64,000 nt of DNA from Byssovorax sp. (GTDB lineage: Bacteria > Myxococcota_A > Polyangia > Polyangiales > Polyangiaceae), in contig JANYGI010000119.1 in the NCBI GenBank assembly GCA_025362495.1, forward strand, positions 1 through 64,000, read 5' to 3'. The notes beneath the pieces were generated by a model. It was not told the origin of the DNA and did no database searches. It worked only from the letters and a program-made list of their open reading frames with translations. The position numbers and the translations under genes are program-made. Shown here piece after piece: positions 33,253 to 43,401 of the stretch (the first letter of the stretch is position 1; every line of letters starts with the position of its first letter).

Positions 33253-33480
33253 ATGTCAGCTCGCGCGCGGCACGTGTGCCCGATCTGCGCCCGCGAAACC
33301 GCACCGCGGGACGGTACCCCGAAGAACCCTTCGTTCCCCTTCTGCTCGCCGGCATGCAAGCTGGTCGATCTGGGCAAGTGGCTCGACGGCACGTACCGGA
33401 TCCCCGACACGTCGGGATCCGAGGCAGGTTCGGACGACGACGAAGGAAGGATCTCTCCACGCGGCGAGGACGAGGGATGA
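33253..33480 (+). CDS. yacG: DNA gyrase inhibitor-type zinc protein YacG
   Basis: A 75-residue YacG: HVCPICARE and FCSPACKLVDLGKWLDGTYR supply the Cys4 zinc site and the typical following helix. E. coli YacG binds and inhibits GyrB. The Asp/Glu-rich tail is normal for this family. Its stop overlaps the next start (ATGA). Confidence 0.88.
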   Translation: MSARARHVCPICARETAPRDGTPKNPSFPFCSPACKLVDLGKWLDGTYRIPDTSGSEAGSDDDEGRISPRGEDEG

Positions 33481-34337
33481 TCCGCTCCCTCGTCAGCAGC
33501 GGGGTCGCGGCGGCGATCGTTGCAGCTGAAACGATCGCCTCGGCGCAGTGGCCCGCTCCCGCCGCGCAGCCCGCTCCGCTCGGCGCTGCGGCGATGGCCC
33601 AGGCGCAGCCTCCGCCGAGCCCTTGGGGCGCGATGCAGGCGGGCGGCCTCGCGCCTCCGCCGCCGATGCCCGCGGGCCCTCCGGCCACCGCCGGCAAGAC
33701 GGAAGAGCAGCTCGACAAGTCCAAGAAGCAGAGCTCGGGGCGCGGGCTCGAGTGGCTCTGGGTCAACGTCGGCGGCGGGTACGAGCACCTCGGCCTGCGC
33801 ACGTTCAACCCGAAGAACGAAGCCTTCGCCGCGGGCTTCGTCAGCACCACCGGCAACGGCGGGATGCTCAGCGGCGGCCTCGGCGCGCGGCTGCTCTTCC
33901 TCACGATCGGCGCGCGCGGGCGCATCGCGTTCTTCGACTCGTACAACCGCATCAGCCTCGGCCCCGAGCTCGGCTTTCGCTTCCCGCTCGGCAACCTCGA
34001 GCCTCACGCCGACCTCGGCTTCGGCTGGACGGGGCTCGGCAGCTTCAACGGCACCGTCGCCGGCGACGCGGGCGCGATCACCATGCGCGGCGTCTACGCG
34101 CGCGTGGGCGGCGGCCTCGACTACTACCTCACGCCGGTGTTCTCGGTCGGCTTCGACGCCAGCGTCGAGCTCGTCCACCTCTCGCGTCCTGGCATCTCGT
34201 CCGCGCAGATCGAGTCGATCAAGGCGCTGCCGACCCTCACCGCGGCGGAGCGCGCGAACGTCGATCTCCTCGGTACCGGGGTCACGAGCAACGGCGGCGC
34301 GTTCTCGGCGACGGGCCAGCTCGGGCTTCATTTCTAG
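33477..34337 (+). CDS. Predicted outer-membrane beta-barrel protein
   Basis: A 286-residue exported protein: signal peptide to about residue 23 (AAETIASAQ), a long Pro/Ala linker (AQPPPSPWGAMQAGGLAPPP), a short coiled segment and a C-terminal barrel with alternating strands (GLEWLWVNVGGGYEHLGLRT, GLGARLLFLTIGARGRIAFF, LGFGWTGLGSFNGTVAGD), ending in the aromatic LGLHF expected for BAM recognition. No specific family assigned. Confidence 0.75.
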   Translation: MIRSLVSSGVAAAIVAAETIASAQWPAPAAQPAPLGAAAMAQAQPPPSPWGAMQAGGLAPPPPMPAGPPATAGKTEEQLDKSKKQSSGRGLEWLWVNVGGGYEHLGLRTFNPKNEAFAAGFVSTTGNGGMLSGGLGARLLFLTIGARGRIAFFDSYNRISLGPELGFRFPLGNLEPHADLGFGWTGLGSFNGTVAGDAGAITMRGVYARVGGGLDYYLTPVFSVGFDASVELVHLSRPGISSAQIESIKALPTLTAAERANVDLLGTGVTSNGGAFSATGQLGLHF

Positions 34338-34343
34338 GCCTTC

Positions 34344-35555
34344 TTGAACGCGACCCGACTCGGACTCGCGCTCCTCACGCTGGCCGGCCCCGTCGCCGTC
34401 TTCTTCGCGCTGCTCCGTCGACTCGGCGGGCAGGCCGCGCCGCGGGATCGCCGGCCTCGACGCGTGTGGCTCGCGCTGGCGACGTTCGCGTTCGGCGCGA
34501 TCCTCTTCCTGCCCGCGTGGCGCGTCGAGGCGTGGCTCTCGGTGTGGGCCGGCCTCGACGAGCACGCGCGCGCGACGACGGACCTGCAGGCCCTCGTGTA
34601 CGCGTTCTTCGTCGCGGCGCCGCTCGAGCAGGGCCTGAAGGTCGCGGCCGTGGGGCCGGTGTGGAGGACGCGCCATTTCGAGGCCAAGATCGACGGCGTG
34701 GTGTTCGCTGCGGCCGCGGCGCTCGGCTTCATCACGGCGCACAACCTCGAGCTCCTCGCGACCCAGGGGACCGACGGGCTGGTGCTCTGCCGCGCGCTCC
34801 TCGCGGTGCCCGCGCACCTGTTCTTCGCGGCGTCGTGGGGCTACGCGCTCGGCCGCGAGGCCCTGGCGACGTCGCAGCGAGGCGGCGAAAAGCGCGTGCT
34901 CGGCGGGCGCACGTTCATGTTCACCTGGTTCGTCGCGATGCTCTTCAACAGCATCTACGATCACCTCGTCTTCGGCCGCGGCGCGACGGCGCTCCTCGGC
35001 ACGCTGCCGATCCTGCTCTGCATGATCGTGATGAGCCTCGTGGCCGCGCGCGAGCTGATCAAGCCGCCCGAGGGCGCGAAGGCCGCGCGCCGCCGCTTCC
35101 TCCCCGCGATCGCGCCGCCCTCGATGCGCGCCGTGCGCGAGGCGCTCTCGCGATCGGAGCGCCCCGTGATGCTGACGTGGATCGTCGTCGGCGCGCTGGT
35201 GACGACGGGCGTGATGACCGTCGCGCTCGCCGTCGCGGTGGCCCTCGGTCGTCGCTTCGGCGTCGACTTCACCGCGGTCGATCGCGGCGAGAGCGCCGGC
35301 ATGGCGAGCCTGCTCCCGCTGGTGCTGCTCGCCGGCGCCGCGCTGACGGCGTTCCCGATCGCGGGCTTCCTGATCGCGCGCGCCTCGTCGACGCGCAGCG
35401 TGCTCGAGCCGGCGATCGCGGCGGGCCTCGCCATCGCCGGATCGCTGGTGCTGCTCGGGCTCGCCGCGCCGGTCGCGGTGGTGTTCGCGACGGCGTTCGC
35501 GCCGGTCGCCTTCGGCCTCGCGTGCATCGGCGCGTGGGCCGGCATCGTGCGCTGA
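34344..35555 (+). CDS. PrsW-type intramembrane protease-like protein
   Basis: A 403-residue polytopic membrane protein from TTG 34344. The PrsW pattern is visible: FVAAPLEQGLKVAAV (an acidic/Lys motif), a second motif FITAHNLELLATQ and a conserved His in VPAHLFFAASWGYALGRE, then FNSIYDHLVFGRG, arranged on membrane helices. PrsW is a site-1 protease that releases anti-sigma factors. A TTG start is uncommon, but no better start was found and the stop of the preceding gene is only 6 nt away. Confidence 0.74.
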   Translation: MNATRLGLALLTLAGPVAVFFALLRRLGGQAAPRDRRPRRVWLALATFAFGAILFLPAWRVEAWLSVWAGLDEHARATTDLQALVYAFFVAAPLEQGLKVAAVGPVWRTRHFEAKIDGVVFAAAAALGFITAHNLELLATQGTDGLVLCRALLAVPAHLFFAASWGYALGREALATSQRGGEKRVLGGRTFMFTWFVAMLFNSIYDHLVFGRGATALLGTLPILLCMIVMSLVAARELIKPPEGAKAARRRFLPAIAPPSMRAVREALSRSERPVMLTWIVVGALVTTGVMTVALAVAVALGRRFGVDFTAVDRGESAGMASLLPLVLLAGAALTAFPIAGFLIARASSTRSVLEPAIAAGLAIAGSLVLLGLAAPVAVVFATAFAPVAFGLACIGAWAGIVR

Positions 35556-35600
35556 AGCCCTGCTTTACAAGCCTCGTTCGTCGCGCGCGAGCCGCGAGAT

Positions 35601-36713
35601 TCAGGCCGTCTTCTCGGCCTTGTTTCGCTCTTGCTTCGGCGAGTGCTTCTGCAGATCGGCGTCGAGCTCGCGCAGCAGCTCCTTCGCGCGGGGCGAGAGC
35701 GTCTTCGGGATCTCGACCTGCATCACGACCTGGAGCGAGCCCTTGCCGCGGCCGTCGAGGCGCGGCGCGCCGCGGCTCTTCACGGTGATGACGTCGCCCG
35801 GCTGCGTGCCCGAAGGGATGTCGACGTCGACCGCGGTGTCGTCCGGCAGATCGAGGTGAACCGAGCCGCCGAGCGCCGCCTCGACGAGCGAGACGTGCGC
35901 GCGCGTGACGAGATCGAGGCCGTCGCGCTCGAAGCGCGGATCCTGCGCGACCTCGATGTCGACGTAGAGATCACCGGCCGGGCCGCCCTGCGATCCGGCC
36001 ATGCCTTGACCGGGGACGCGGAGCCGCTGCCCGTTGTCGACGCCGGCAGGAAACGAGACGACGACCTTGCGCGACTTCTCGACGGCGCCCTGGCCGTTGC
36101 ACGTCGTGCACGGGGACTTCACCACCGAGCCCTCGCCGTGGCACTCGGGGCACGTCTGCGTGAACATCACGAAGCCGCGCGACGTGGACACCTGACCGAC
36201 GCCGCCGCACGCGACGCATTGCCTTCGCTTCGTGCCGGCCTTCGCGCCGGTACCCGAGCAGTCGTCGCACGCAGCGGGCGTGCGCAGCGGCACCTCGCGC
36301 TTGCAGCCGAGCAGCGCGTCCTTCAGCGTCAGCCGCTGCTGGAGGCGGAGATCCTGTCCGCGGCTCGGACCGCCGCGACGACGCTGGCCGGCGAAGCCGC
36401 CCCCGCCGCCGCCGCCGAAGAACTCCGAGAAGATGTCCTGGAAGTGCGAGAAGATATCGCCGTTGCCGGGATCGGCCGCCATGCCCTCGAGGCCGGCGTG
36501 TCCGAATCGATCGTAGCGAGCGCGCTTGTCGTCGTCGGAGAGGACCTGGAACGCCTCGGTCGCCTCCTTGAAGCGCGCTTCGGCGGCGCTGTCTCCGGGG
36601 TTCCGATCAGGGTGACTCTTCAGAGCCTCCTTCCGGTACGCCTTTCGGATGTCGTCCGCCGCGGCATCCTTCGCAACACCAAGGACCTCGTAAAAATCGC
36701 GTTTTTGGCTCAT
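35601..36713 (-). CDS. dnaJ: Chaperone protein DnaJ
   Basis: A 370-residue type I DnaJ: J domain with the HPD motif (KSHPDRNPGD), a Gly-rich stretch with RRRGGPSRGQ, four zinc repeats CDDCSGTG, CVACGGVG, CPECHGEG and CTTCNGQG, and C-terminal client-binding barrels. It stimulates DnaK ATPase and binds unfolded protein. ATG 36713 follows a strong promoter. No dnaK or grpE lies next to it. Confidence 0.96.
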   Translation of the reverse strand: MSQKRDFYEVLGVAKDAAADDIRKAYRKEALKSHPDRNPGDSAAEARFKEATEAFQVLSDDDKRARYDRFGHAGLEGMAADPGNGDIFSHFQDIFSEFFGGGGGGGFAGQRRRGGPSRGQDLRLQQRLTLKDALLGCKREVPLRTPAACDDCSGTGAKAGTKRRQCVACGGVGQVSTSRGFVMFTQTCPECHGEGSVVKSPCTTCNGQGAVEKSRKVVVSFPAGVDNGQRLRVPGQGMAGSQGGPAGDLYVDIEVAQDPRFERDGLDLVTRAHVSLVEAALGGSVHLDLPDDTAVDVDIPSGTQPGDVITVKSRGAPRLDGRGKGSLQVVMQVEIPKTLSPRAKELLRELDADLQKHSPKQERNKAEKTA

Positions 36714-36763
36714 GTGCAGACGGCGGTGCTGGGAGGGCCTGCTCCAGAGACAGGGCGGAAGGC

Positions 36764-36791
36764 ACCATAAGTCGCCTCCACCGCGTGTCAA
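36764..36791 (-). promoter_or_regulatory. Promoter of dnaJ
   Basis: Minus-strand TTGACA (36,786-36,791), 16 nt, then TATGGT (36,764-36,769). Predicted start near 36,757, about 45 nt before ATG 36,713. This is near-consensus for housekeeping sigma; no CIRCE-type element was noticed. Confidence 0.62.
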
Positions 36792-36918
36792 CGATTACGT
36801 CCCCCGCCCGCTTACCGACCCTTCGACGCGCGCGTGCTCTGCGCGCGGTCAGCGCGTCGTGATCCGCGCGCCCGCGGCGCGCTCGATGGCGACAAAGGCG
36901 CGCCATGCGCGCCGCGGT

Positions 36919-36941
36919 ATGGGGCCGCTTCGCGGCCCCAT
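36919..36941 (-). terminator. Hairpin after ftsZ
   Basis: ATGGGGCCGC-GAA-GCGGCCCCAT, a perfect 10-bp stem, begins 3 nt beyond the ftsZ stop. On the minus strand no T-run follows, so it may end the dcw transcript with help from Rho; on the plus strand it is followed by CTTT. Confidence 0.55.
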
Positions 36942-36943
36942 CT

Positions 36944-38221
36944 TTACTGACTGCGGCGCTGGAACGCCGGGGTGTCCCACTCGGAGTCGAGCGGCGGCAC
37001 GAACGACGCGCGATCGCGGCCCGTACCGTTGTTCGCGCCGGCCGCGGCCTGGGCGGGAGCGGCGGGGCGGCGGCTCGGGAACGACGACTCGTCCGTGCGC
37101 ATCGGCTGACGCTGCGACGACGCCGCGCGGGCAGCCAACGGAGGGCTCGACGTCGCGGCGCGCGCGCTGAGCTGCGACGCCGACGAGGCGATCGAGCCGA
37201 GCGAAGCAGGGCGCGACGACGCGCTCGCGAGGTGCTGCGGGACCTCGGCGACGACGTGATCGAAGCCCGTCGCGATGACGGTGACCTTGATCGCGTCGCC
37301 CATCGTCTCGTCGACGGTAGCGCCGAAGATGATGTTCGCGTCCTCGTGCGCCATCTCCTGAACGAGCGTGGCTGCTTCCTCGATCTCGCGCATCCGCATG
37401 TCGGGGCCGCCGACGATGTTGATGAGCACGCCCGTGGCGCCCTCGACCGAGATGTCGTCGAGGAGCGGCGAGCTGACGGCCATCTCGGCGGCGAGGCGCG
37501 CGCGGCCCTGGCCCTTGGCGCAGCCGGTACCCATGAGCGCGCGGCCCATGTTGCTCATCACGGTCTTCACGTCGGCGAAGTCGACGTTGACGATGCCGTT
37601 CTGGGTGATGAGATCGCTGATGCCCTTGATCGCCTGGTAGAGGACCTCGTCCGCCTTGCGGAACGCGTCGATGAACGAGAGGTCCTCGTCGCCGAGCGAG
37701 AGGAGCTTCTGGTTCGGGATCGTGATCAGCGTGTCGACGTGCTCGCTGAGCATGGCGAGGCCGAGCTCGGCGCGGCGCGCGCGCTGCTTGCCTTCGAAGA
37801 AGAACGGCTTCGTCACCACGCCGACCGTGAGGCAACCCTCTTCGCGCGCGAGCTGCGCGATCACGGGGGCCGCGCCGGTGCCGGTGCCGCCGCCCATGCC
37901 GGCCGTCACGAAGACCATGTCCGCGCCCTGGATCACTTCCTTGATCCGCTGCACGTCCTCGAGCGCGGCCTTGCGGCCCTTCTCGGGATCGGCGCCGGCG
38001 CCGAGGCCGCGCGTCACGTTGGCCCCGATGTGGAGCTTGAGCGGCGCGGCGCTCGCAGCGAGCGCCTGAGCGTCGGTGTTGACGACCATGAACTCGACCC
38101 CTTCCAGGCCGAAGCTCATCATCGTGTTGACCGCGTTGCCGCCGGAGCCGCCGCAGCCGATGACCTTGATCCGCGCGTCGTAACCGGCGCTCTCGTCGGC
38201 AAACTCGATGGAGAAACTCAT
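36944..38221 (-). CDS. ftsZ: Cell division protein FtsZ
   Basis: A 425-residue tubulin homologue: GTP-binding residues IGCGGSGGNAVN (21-32), tubulin signature MGGGTGTGAAPV (109-120), and the synergy-loop region. A disordered Ser/Ala/Pro linker joins it to the conserved tail WDTPAFQRRSQ that binds FtsA and other partners. ATG 38221 is the start; the 294-nt gap to ftsA is the largest in the cluster and suggests its own promoter, but I found no clear one. Last gene of the dcw cluster. Confidence 0.98.
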   Translation of the reverse strand: MSFSIEFADESAGYDARIKVIGCGGSGGNAVNTMMSFGLEGVEFMVVNTDAQALAASAAPLKLHIGANVTRGLGAGADPEKGRKAALEDVQRIKEVIQGADMVFVTAGMGGGTGTGAAPVIAQLAREEGCLTVGVVTKPFFFEGKQRARRAELGLAMLSEHVDTLITIPNQKLLSLGDEDLSFIDAFRKADEVLYQAIKGISDLITQNGIVNVDFADVKTVMSNMGRALMGTGCAKGQGRARLAAEMAVSSPLLDDISVEGATGVLINIVGGPDMRMREIEEAATLVQEMAHEDANIIFGATVDETMGDAIKVTVIATGFDHVVAEVPQHLASASSRPASLGSIASSASQLSARAATSSPPLAARAASSQRQPMRTDESSFPSRRPAAPAQAAAGANNGTGRDRASFVPPLDSEWDTPAFQRRSQ

Positions 38222-38515
38222 GAAACGCCTCCCGGGGTGCTTGGCCGCGTGAACCCTCGGGTTCCGCCAGCCGGCGGGCATGACAGCCCGCCCTCGTGAC
38301 GCGGAAGGGTGAGCCTCCGCCTCTGAAAAACCTTGAAGGAGCCGCGCTGGCGGCCCCATTTTTACCATCCCCTGTGGGCGCCTCTTCCCAGGCGGGGACG
38401 GGTACTGCATGTCGCCTGCAGGTACGGAGTGACGCGCTCTACACGCTCATCCCGCTGCCCGCGGTCCTACATCTCGAACCGGATTCTGTAACAACTTTCC
38501 TTGGTGCCGTCACTC

Positions 38516-39838
38516 CTAGAATGCCGCTCTCAACCAGTTCCAAAAGCGGCCGCTCTTCTGTCGCTCAATCGAAATATCTTCCGCCTCGACCGCGCTCTGC
38601 GCGCGCTCGCGCACGGCGGTCTTGCGGAGCTCGGGGCGGGTGTGCGCGGGGGCCTGCGCCGCCGATCGCTCGCGCGCCTGGATCAGCGCCGCGGCCCCGT
38701 ACTGGACCAGGCCGACGCCGGTCGCGTACTGCGGTCCAGCGACGAGCTGGGTGATGCCGCGCACGCCGACAGGGAGCCCGAGCCGGACCGGCATCCCCAG
38801 GATTTCCTCGGCGAACTCCGTCATTCCATCGAGCAGGACCGCGCCGCCCGTGAGGACCACGCCGGCCGAGAGCTGCTCGAGCATGCCGGTGTCCTCGATG
38901 CGCTTGCGCAGCACCGCGAAGATCTCCTCGACCCGCGGCTCGATGATGTCGGAGAGCACGCGACGGGCGACCTTGCGCGGCGAGTGACCGCCCACGCCGG
39001 GGACCTCGATCTCTTCTTCGTCGCCGACCATTCGCCCGAGCGCGCAGCCGAAATTGCGTTTGATCCGCTCGGCTTCTGCCATTGGAGTGCGGAGGCCGGC
39101 CGAGATATCGGCGGTGATGTTGTTGCCGCCGACCGGGATCACGCTGGCGTGGGCGATGCCCCCGTCGACGTAGATCAGCAGGTCGGTGGTGCCGCCGCCG
39201 ATGTCGATCACCGCGACGCCGATCTCCTTCTCGTCCTCGGAGAGCACGGCCTCGGCGCTCGCGAGCGGCTCGAGCACGACGTCGGCCACGATGAGGCTGC
39301 AGCGCTCGGCGCAGCGGACCACGTTCTGCACGCAGGACGTCGCCGCCGTGACGAGGTTGACCTTCACGCCGAGGCGCACGCCGCTCATGCCGACCGGATC
39401 GCGGATGCCATCCTGGTTGTCGACGACGAACTCCCGCGGGAGCGCGTGGAGGATCTGGCGATCGGCATCGACGGGGATCGCGCGCGCGCCCTCGAGCACG
39501 CGGTCGACGTCGTTGCGCGTGACCTCGCCGCCGGCGATCGCCGCGACGCCGTCCGAGCTCTGGCAGCGGATGTGGCTGCCGGCGACGCCGGCGTACACGG
39601 TGCGGATCTCGACGCCGGCCATGGTCTGCGCGGCCTCGATCGCTTCCGAGATCGCGCGCACCGTCCAGTCGATGTTGGAGACGACGCCCTTGCGGAGTCC
39701 GCGGCACGGCACGTTGCCGACGCCGAGGATGGTGATCCCGTCGGAGTCGACCTCGCCCACGACCGCGGTGACCTTGGTGGTCCCGATGTCCAGGCCGACG
39801 ACAATCTCGGAGGTCTCGATACGGGTCTTCATTCGCAT
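38516..39838 (-). CDS. ftsA: Cell division protein FtsA
   Basis: A 440-residue actin-like protein: phosphate-1 VVGLDIGTTKVTAVVGEV, phosphate-2 VAVIDIGGGTTDLLIYVDGG, adenosine motif GAGVVLTGGAVLLDG-type, with the SHS2-containing 1C domain between. The C-terminus SGRFWNWLRAAF is the amphipathic membrane-targeting helix. FtsA tethers FtsZ to the membrane and recruits the divisome. ATG 39832 is an equally possible start. Confidence 0.97.
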   Translation of the reverse strand: MRMKTRIETSEIVVGLDIGTTKVTAVVGEVDSDGITILGVGNVPCRGLRKGVVSNIDWTVRAISEAIEAAQTMAGVEIRTVYAGVAGSHIRCQSSDGVAAIAGGEVTRNDVDRVLEGARAIPVDADRQILHALPREFVVDNQDGIRDPVGMSGVRLGVKVNLVTAATSCVQNVVRCAERCSLIVADVVLEPLASAEAVLSEDEKEIGVAVIDIGGGTTDLLIYVDGGIAHASVIPVGGNNITADISAGLRTPMAEAERIKRNFGCALGRMVGDEEEIEVPGVGGHSPRKVARRVLSDIIEPRVEEIFAVLRKRIEDTGMLEQLSAGVVLTGGAVLLDGMTEFAEEILGMPVRLGLPVGVRGITQLVAGPQYATGVGLVQYGAAALIQARERSAAQAPAHTRPELRKTAVRERAQSAVEAEDISIERQKSGRFWNWLRAAF

Positions 39839-39944
39839 CCCAGCTCGTGCGGAGGGCTTCCTCGCTCAATCACGACCCGAAGCTGCCATGGGCCCGGGAT
39901 CAGGGCCAAATTTCGCTCGGTGATTTGCCGACGCGCGCGGTGGT

Positions 39945-40865
39945 TCATCGCATTCTCACGACGACGCGCTCGGGGTGCGCGTCGTTGTCGAGGAAGATCA
40001 CCTGGGCGCTGGCCTTGCGGCGCGCGACCTCGTTGAGCACGCGCGAGGCCTGCTCGATCTTGTCGCGGTAGGGCGGCATCCCGAGGTGGAGCGCGATCGC
40101 CTCCTTGCCGATGGTGACCGTGAGCACGCCGTCCTTCTCGAGGTGGAGCTCTTCCACCGGGTAGCGCTTGACGATCCCGGTGCGCTCGAAGTCCTCGACC
40201 ACGTCGAGGGCGCGCTTCACCGCGAGGACGACGCCGGGGCGATCGCGCGCGACCTGCTCGGCCGTGATCCCGGTGACGATGGGCAGATCGCTGGGATCTT
40301 CCTCGCCGAGCTTCTTGAAGAGATCGCCGTCGCGCGTCGCGAGGTAGAGCTCGCCGCCGATCACGGCCGCGGCGTAGGCCTCGCGCTCGACGACGGTGAT
40401 CGCCACCGTCGAGGGGAGCTTGCGCGTGACGGTGGCGCGCTCGATCCAGGGATCTTGCGCGAGCATCTGCCCGGCGCCGTGGAGGTCGAGCGCGAAGATG
40501 TTCTTGCCCACCGCGACGCCGGCCGCGTCGGCGACGGCCGCGGCGCTGCGGCGGCGCTCGCCTTCGATCAGGATGGTGCGGACCGCGAAGCGCGGGCTCG
40601 TCGTCACGTAGCGACGCGCGCCCCAGGCCACGCCGATCGACGCCGCGAGGACGACGATCGCGCCGGCGACGAGCTGCAACCCCCTGGAAAAGCGGCTCTC
40701 GAGGCGCTTCGGCGCGCTGCCGGGCGGCGGGCGCACCGTCGTCGTCGCCGGCCCGGGGAGCGGCGAGTCGTCGCCTCCCATGATCGGATCCACCGGCGCG
40801 TCGATCACCGTAGATCGCGCCTTCGCCGGCTTGTTGCGCCGATTTCCCGAGGTGCGCTCGCTCAT
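39945..40865 (-). CDS. ftsQ: Cell division protein FtsQ
   Basis: A 306-residue single-pass protein: a cytoplasmic Pro/Arg-rich start, membrane helix [19 protein letters not shown] (65-83), then a POTRA domain ([20 protein letters not shown]) and the FtsQ/DivIB beta domain ([20 protein letters not shown]). ATG 40865 overlaps the murC stop (ATGA). FtsQ links division proteins to peptidoglycan synthesis in the periplasm. Confidence 0.9.
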   Translation of the reverse strand: MSERTSGNRRNKPAKARSTVIDAPVDPIMGGDDSPLPGPATTTVRPPPGSAPKRLESRFSRGLQLVAGAIVVLAASIGVAWGARRYVTTSPRFAVRTILIEGERRRSAAAVADAAGVAVGKNIFALDLHGAGQMLAQDPWIERATVTRKLPSTVAITVVEREAYAAAVIGGELYLATRDGDLFKKLGEEDPSDLPIVTGITAEQVARDRPGVVLAVKRALDVVEDFERTGIVKRYPVEELHLEKDGVLTVTIGKEAIALHLGMPPYRDKIEQASRVLNEVARRKASAQVIFLDNDAHPERVVVRMR

Positions 40866-42298
40866 GCCGGCGGGACCTCGTGGGCCGACGGAGGCACGGG
40901 CGTGCCGCCGCCGTTCCTGGCGTCGAGGCGCGCCTTCAGCGTGCGCACGGCGGCGTTGATGTCGCCGGCGCCGAGGGCGATCACCACGTCGCCGGGGCGC
41001 ACGATCCGCTCGAGGGCCTCGGGGAGATCGAGCTTGTCGCCGACGTAGCTCGCGTCGTGGTGGCCGTGCTCGCGGATCGCTTGCACCAACTTTTCGGCCG
41101 ACGTCCCGGGGATCGGCGCCTCGCCGGCCGCGTAGATGTCGGTGACGAGGAGCACGTCGGCCTGGTTGAAGGCGCGGGTGAAGTCGTCGAAGAGATCGCG
41201 CGTGCGCGTGTGCCGGTGCGGCTGGAACGCGACGACGATCCGGTGGTTTTCGCCGGGGAAAGCGCGCTGCGCGGCCTCGATCGTCGCCTTGACCTCGGCC
41301 GGGTGGTGGCCGTAGTCGTCGACGAGCGTGACGCCGCCGGACTGGCCGATCACGGTGAAGCGGCGGGCCACGCCGCCGAAGGTGGAGAGGGCCTGCTTGG
41401 TCACGTCGAGCGGGACCTCGAGCTCGTCGGCCACGGCGATCGTCGCGAGGCAGTTGAGCACGTTGTGCGCGCCGGGCATGCGCACCGTGAAGCCGCCGAG
41501 GGGCTCGCCGCGGCGGTAGGCGTTGAAGCTCGTCTCGAGGCCGCGGAACTGGATCCCGCGCGCGGCGTAGTCGGACTGGGGCGAGACGCCGTAGGTGACG
41601 TGGCGGCGCTGCACGCGCGGTAAAATGTCCTGCACGTGGGGGTGATCGAGGCACAGCACCGCGAGGCCGTAGAAGGGCACGCGCGCCGCGAACTCGACGA
41701 AGGCGTCCTTGATCTTCTCGTGCGATCCGTAGTGATCGAGGTGCTCGGCGTCGATGTTGGTGACGACGGCGATCGTCGGCGTCAGGCGCAGGAACGAGCC
41801 GTCGCTCTCGTCGGCCTCGGCCACGAGGAGATCGCCGGCGCCGAGGCGCGCGTTGGAGCCGAGCGCCGCCATCTTGCCGCCGACGACGACGGTGGGATCG
41901 AGGCCGGCGGCGCGGAGCACCGTCGCGACCAGCGAGGTCGTCGTCGTCTTGCCGTGCGAGCCGGCGATGGCCACGCCGTACTTCACGCGCATCAGCTCGG
42001 CGAGCATCTCGGCGCGGGTGATCACCGGGATGCCGAGCGCGCGCGCCTCGGTGAGCTCAGGGTTCTCGGCGCGGACCGCGCTCGAGTAGACGACGACGTC
42101 GACGCCCGAAATGTTCTCGTGGCGGTGCCCGAGATCGACGCGCACGCCGAGGGTCTGGAGGCGGCGCGTGGTGCTGCTCTCCTTCATGTCCGAGCCCGAC
42201 ACGTCGAACTCGAGCGAGCGGAGGATCTCGGCCAGGCCGCTCATCCCCACGCCCCCGATGCCAACGAAATGTACGTGTCGGACGCGTCCGCGAAACAT
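40862..42298 (-). CDS. murC: UDP-N-acetylmuramate-L-alanine ligase
   Basis: A 478-residue Mur ligase adding L-Ala to UDP-MurNAc. Seen: [20 protein letters not shown] (N-terminal nucleotide-sugar fold), [20 protein letters not shown] (P-loop), EADESDGSF, and the C-terminal [15 protein letters not shown] typical of MurC. ATG 42298 touches the murG stop by one base. In many bacteria murB and ddl follow murC; here ftsQ follows directly. Confidence 0.96.
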   Translation of the reverse strand: MFRGRVRHVHFVGIGGVGMSGLAEILRSLEFDVSGSDMKESSTTRRLQTLGVRVDLGHRHENISGVDVVVYSSAVRAENPELTEARALGIPVITRAEMLAELMRVKYGVAIAGSHGKTTTTSLVATVLRAAGLDPTVVVGGKMAALGSNARLGAGDLLVAEADESDGSFLRLTPTIAVVTNIDAEHLDHYGSHEKIKDAFVEFAARVPFYGLAVLCLDHPHVQDILPRVQRRHVTYGVSPQSDYAARGIQFRGLETSFNAYRRGEPLGGFTVRMPGAHNVLNCLATIAVADELEVPLDVTKQALSTFGGVARRFTVIGQSGGVTLVDDYGHHPAEVKATIEAAQRAFPGENHRIVVAFQPHRHTRTRDLFDDFTRAFNQADVLLVTDIYAAGEAPIPGTSAEKLVQAIREHGHHDASYVGDKLDLPEALERIVRPGDVVIALGAGDINAAVRTLKARLDARNGGGTPVPPSAHEVPPA

Positions 42299-43401
42299 CA
42301 GCTGGCCTCCTTCGCCCACGCGCCAGCGCGGGCGAGGTTCAAGAGATCCCGGGCGACGAAGAAGGCAGCGTCGGGCTTGCCGAGCGCGCCGGCGGCCTTC
42401 GCCATGCGCACGCGGAGATCGGGATCGCGCGCGAGGCGCTCGAGCTCGTTGGCGACGCGCGCCGGCGTCGCGTAGGACTGTTCGAGCGCGACGGCGGCGC
42501 CCTTTCGCGCGAGCGAGAGCGCGTTCCTGTGCTGGTGATCGTCGGCCGCGAACGGGTACGGGATCAGGATCGAGGCGCGCCCCACCGCGCAGAGCTCGGC
42601 CAGCGACGAGGCGCCCGCGCGCTCGATCACCACGTCGGCGGCGCCGATCGCCTCGGCGACGTCGTCGATGAAGGGGACGACCTGCGCGCTCGCGACGCCG
42701 AGCTCGGCGTAGAGCCCGCGGACCTCGGCCTCGCGATCACGGCCGGTCTGGTGGACGACCGCGACCTCGACGCCGCGGCGCGCGGCGGCGGCGACGGCCT
42801 TCGGGACCGTGGCGTTGAGCGCCACGGATCCCTGGCTGCCGCCGAGCACGAGCACCGTGATCGGGCCGGGCTTCGGTGCGTACGGCGCGGGCGAGAACGC
42901 GCGTCGAAGCGGCACGCCGCTGCGACGAACCACGCTCGGACGAAAGGAGCGCTCCGCCTCCGGGAAGGCCAGGTACGCGCGCGCGGCGAAGGGCGTGAGC
43001 AAGCGGTTGGCGAGGCCGAGCACGCTGTTGGGCTCGAGCATCGTCACCGGGACCCCGGAGAAGCGCGCCGCGAGCGACACCGGCCCGGCCGCGTAGCCGC
43101 CGACCGAGAGCACGACGTCAGGGCGGATGCGCCGCACGAGCTGCCGCGCCTCGGGGATCGATCCCGCCGCGCGGGTGACGCCCTTGAGGAACGCGCGCAC
43201 GCCGCCGCCGCGGAGCGGGAGCACGCGCAGGAGCTCGAGCTCGCCGCCGTGCTCGGGGATCACGCGCGCCTCGATGCCGCGCGACGTTCCGCAGTAGACG
43301 ACGCGCGCCGACGCATCGAGCGAGCGCACGGCGTCGCCGACCGCGATCATCGGGAAAACGTGGCCTCCGGTGCCTCCGCCGGCGATCAGTATCGTCACCA
43401 T
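42298..43401 (-). CDS. murG: UDP-GlcNAc:lipid I GlcNAc transferase
   Basis: A 367-residue GT-B glycosyltransferase that turns lipid I into lipid II at the inner membrane face. Motifs: [51 protein letters not shown] and [20 protein letters not shown] followed by [13 protein letters not shown] 43401 overlaps the ftsW stop by 7 nt. Confidence 0.96.
   Translation of the reverse strand: MVTILIAGGGTGGHVFPMIAVGDAVRSLDASARVVYCGTSRGIEARVIPEHGGELELLRVLPLRGGGVRAFLKGVTRAAGSIPEARQLVRRIRPDVVLSVGGYAAGPVSLAARFSGVPVTMLEPNSVLGLANRLLTPFAARAYLAFPEAERSFRPSVVRRSGVPLRRAFSPAPYAPKPGPITVLVLGGSQGSVALNATVPKAVAAAARRGVEVAVVHQTGRDREAEVRGLYAELGVASAQVVPFIDDVAEAIGAADVVIERAGASSLAELCAVGRASILIPYPFAADDHQHRNALSLARKGAAVALEQSYATPARVANELERLARDPDLRVRMAKAAGALGKPDAAFFVARDLLNLARAGAWAKEAS

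Noticed and set aside
33216-34964. A 582-codon minus-strand frame over yacG, the barrel gene and the PrsW-like gene
   Set aside because: Arg/Glu-rich shadow with no motif; the three plus-strand genes explain the region.
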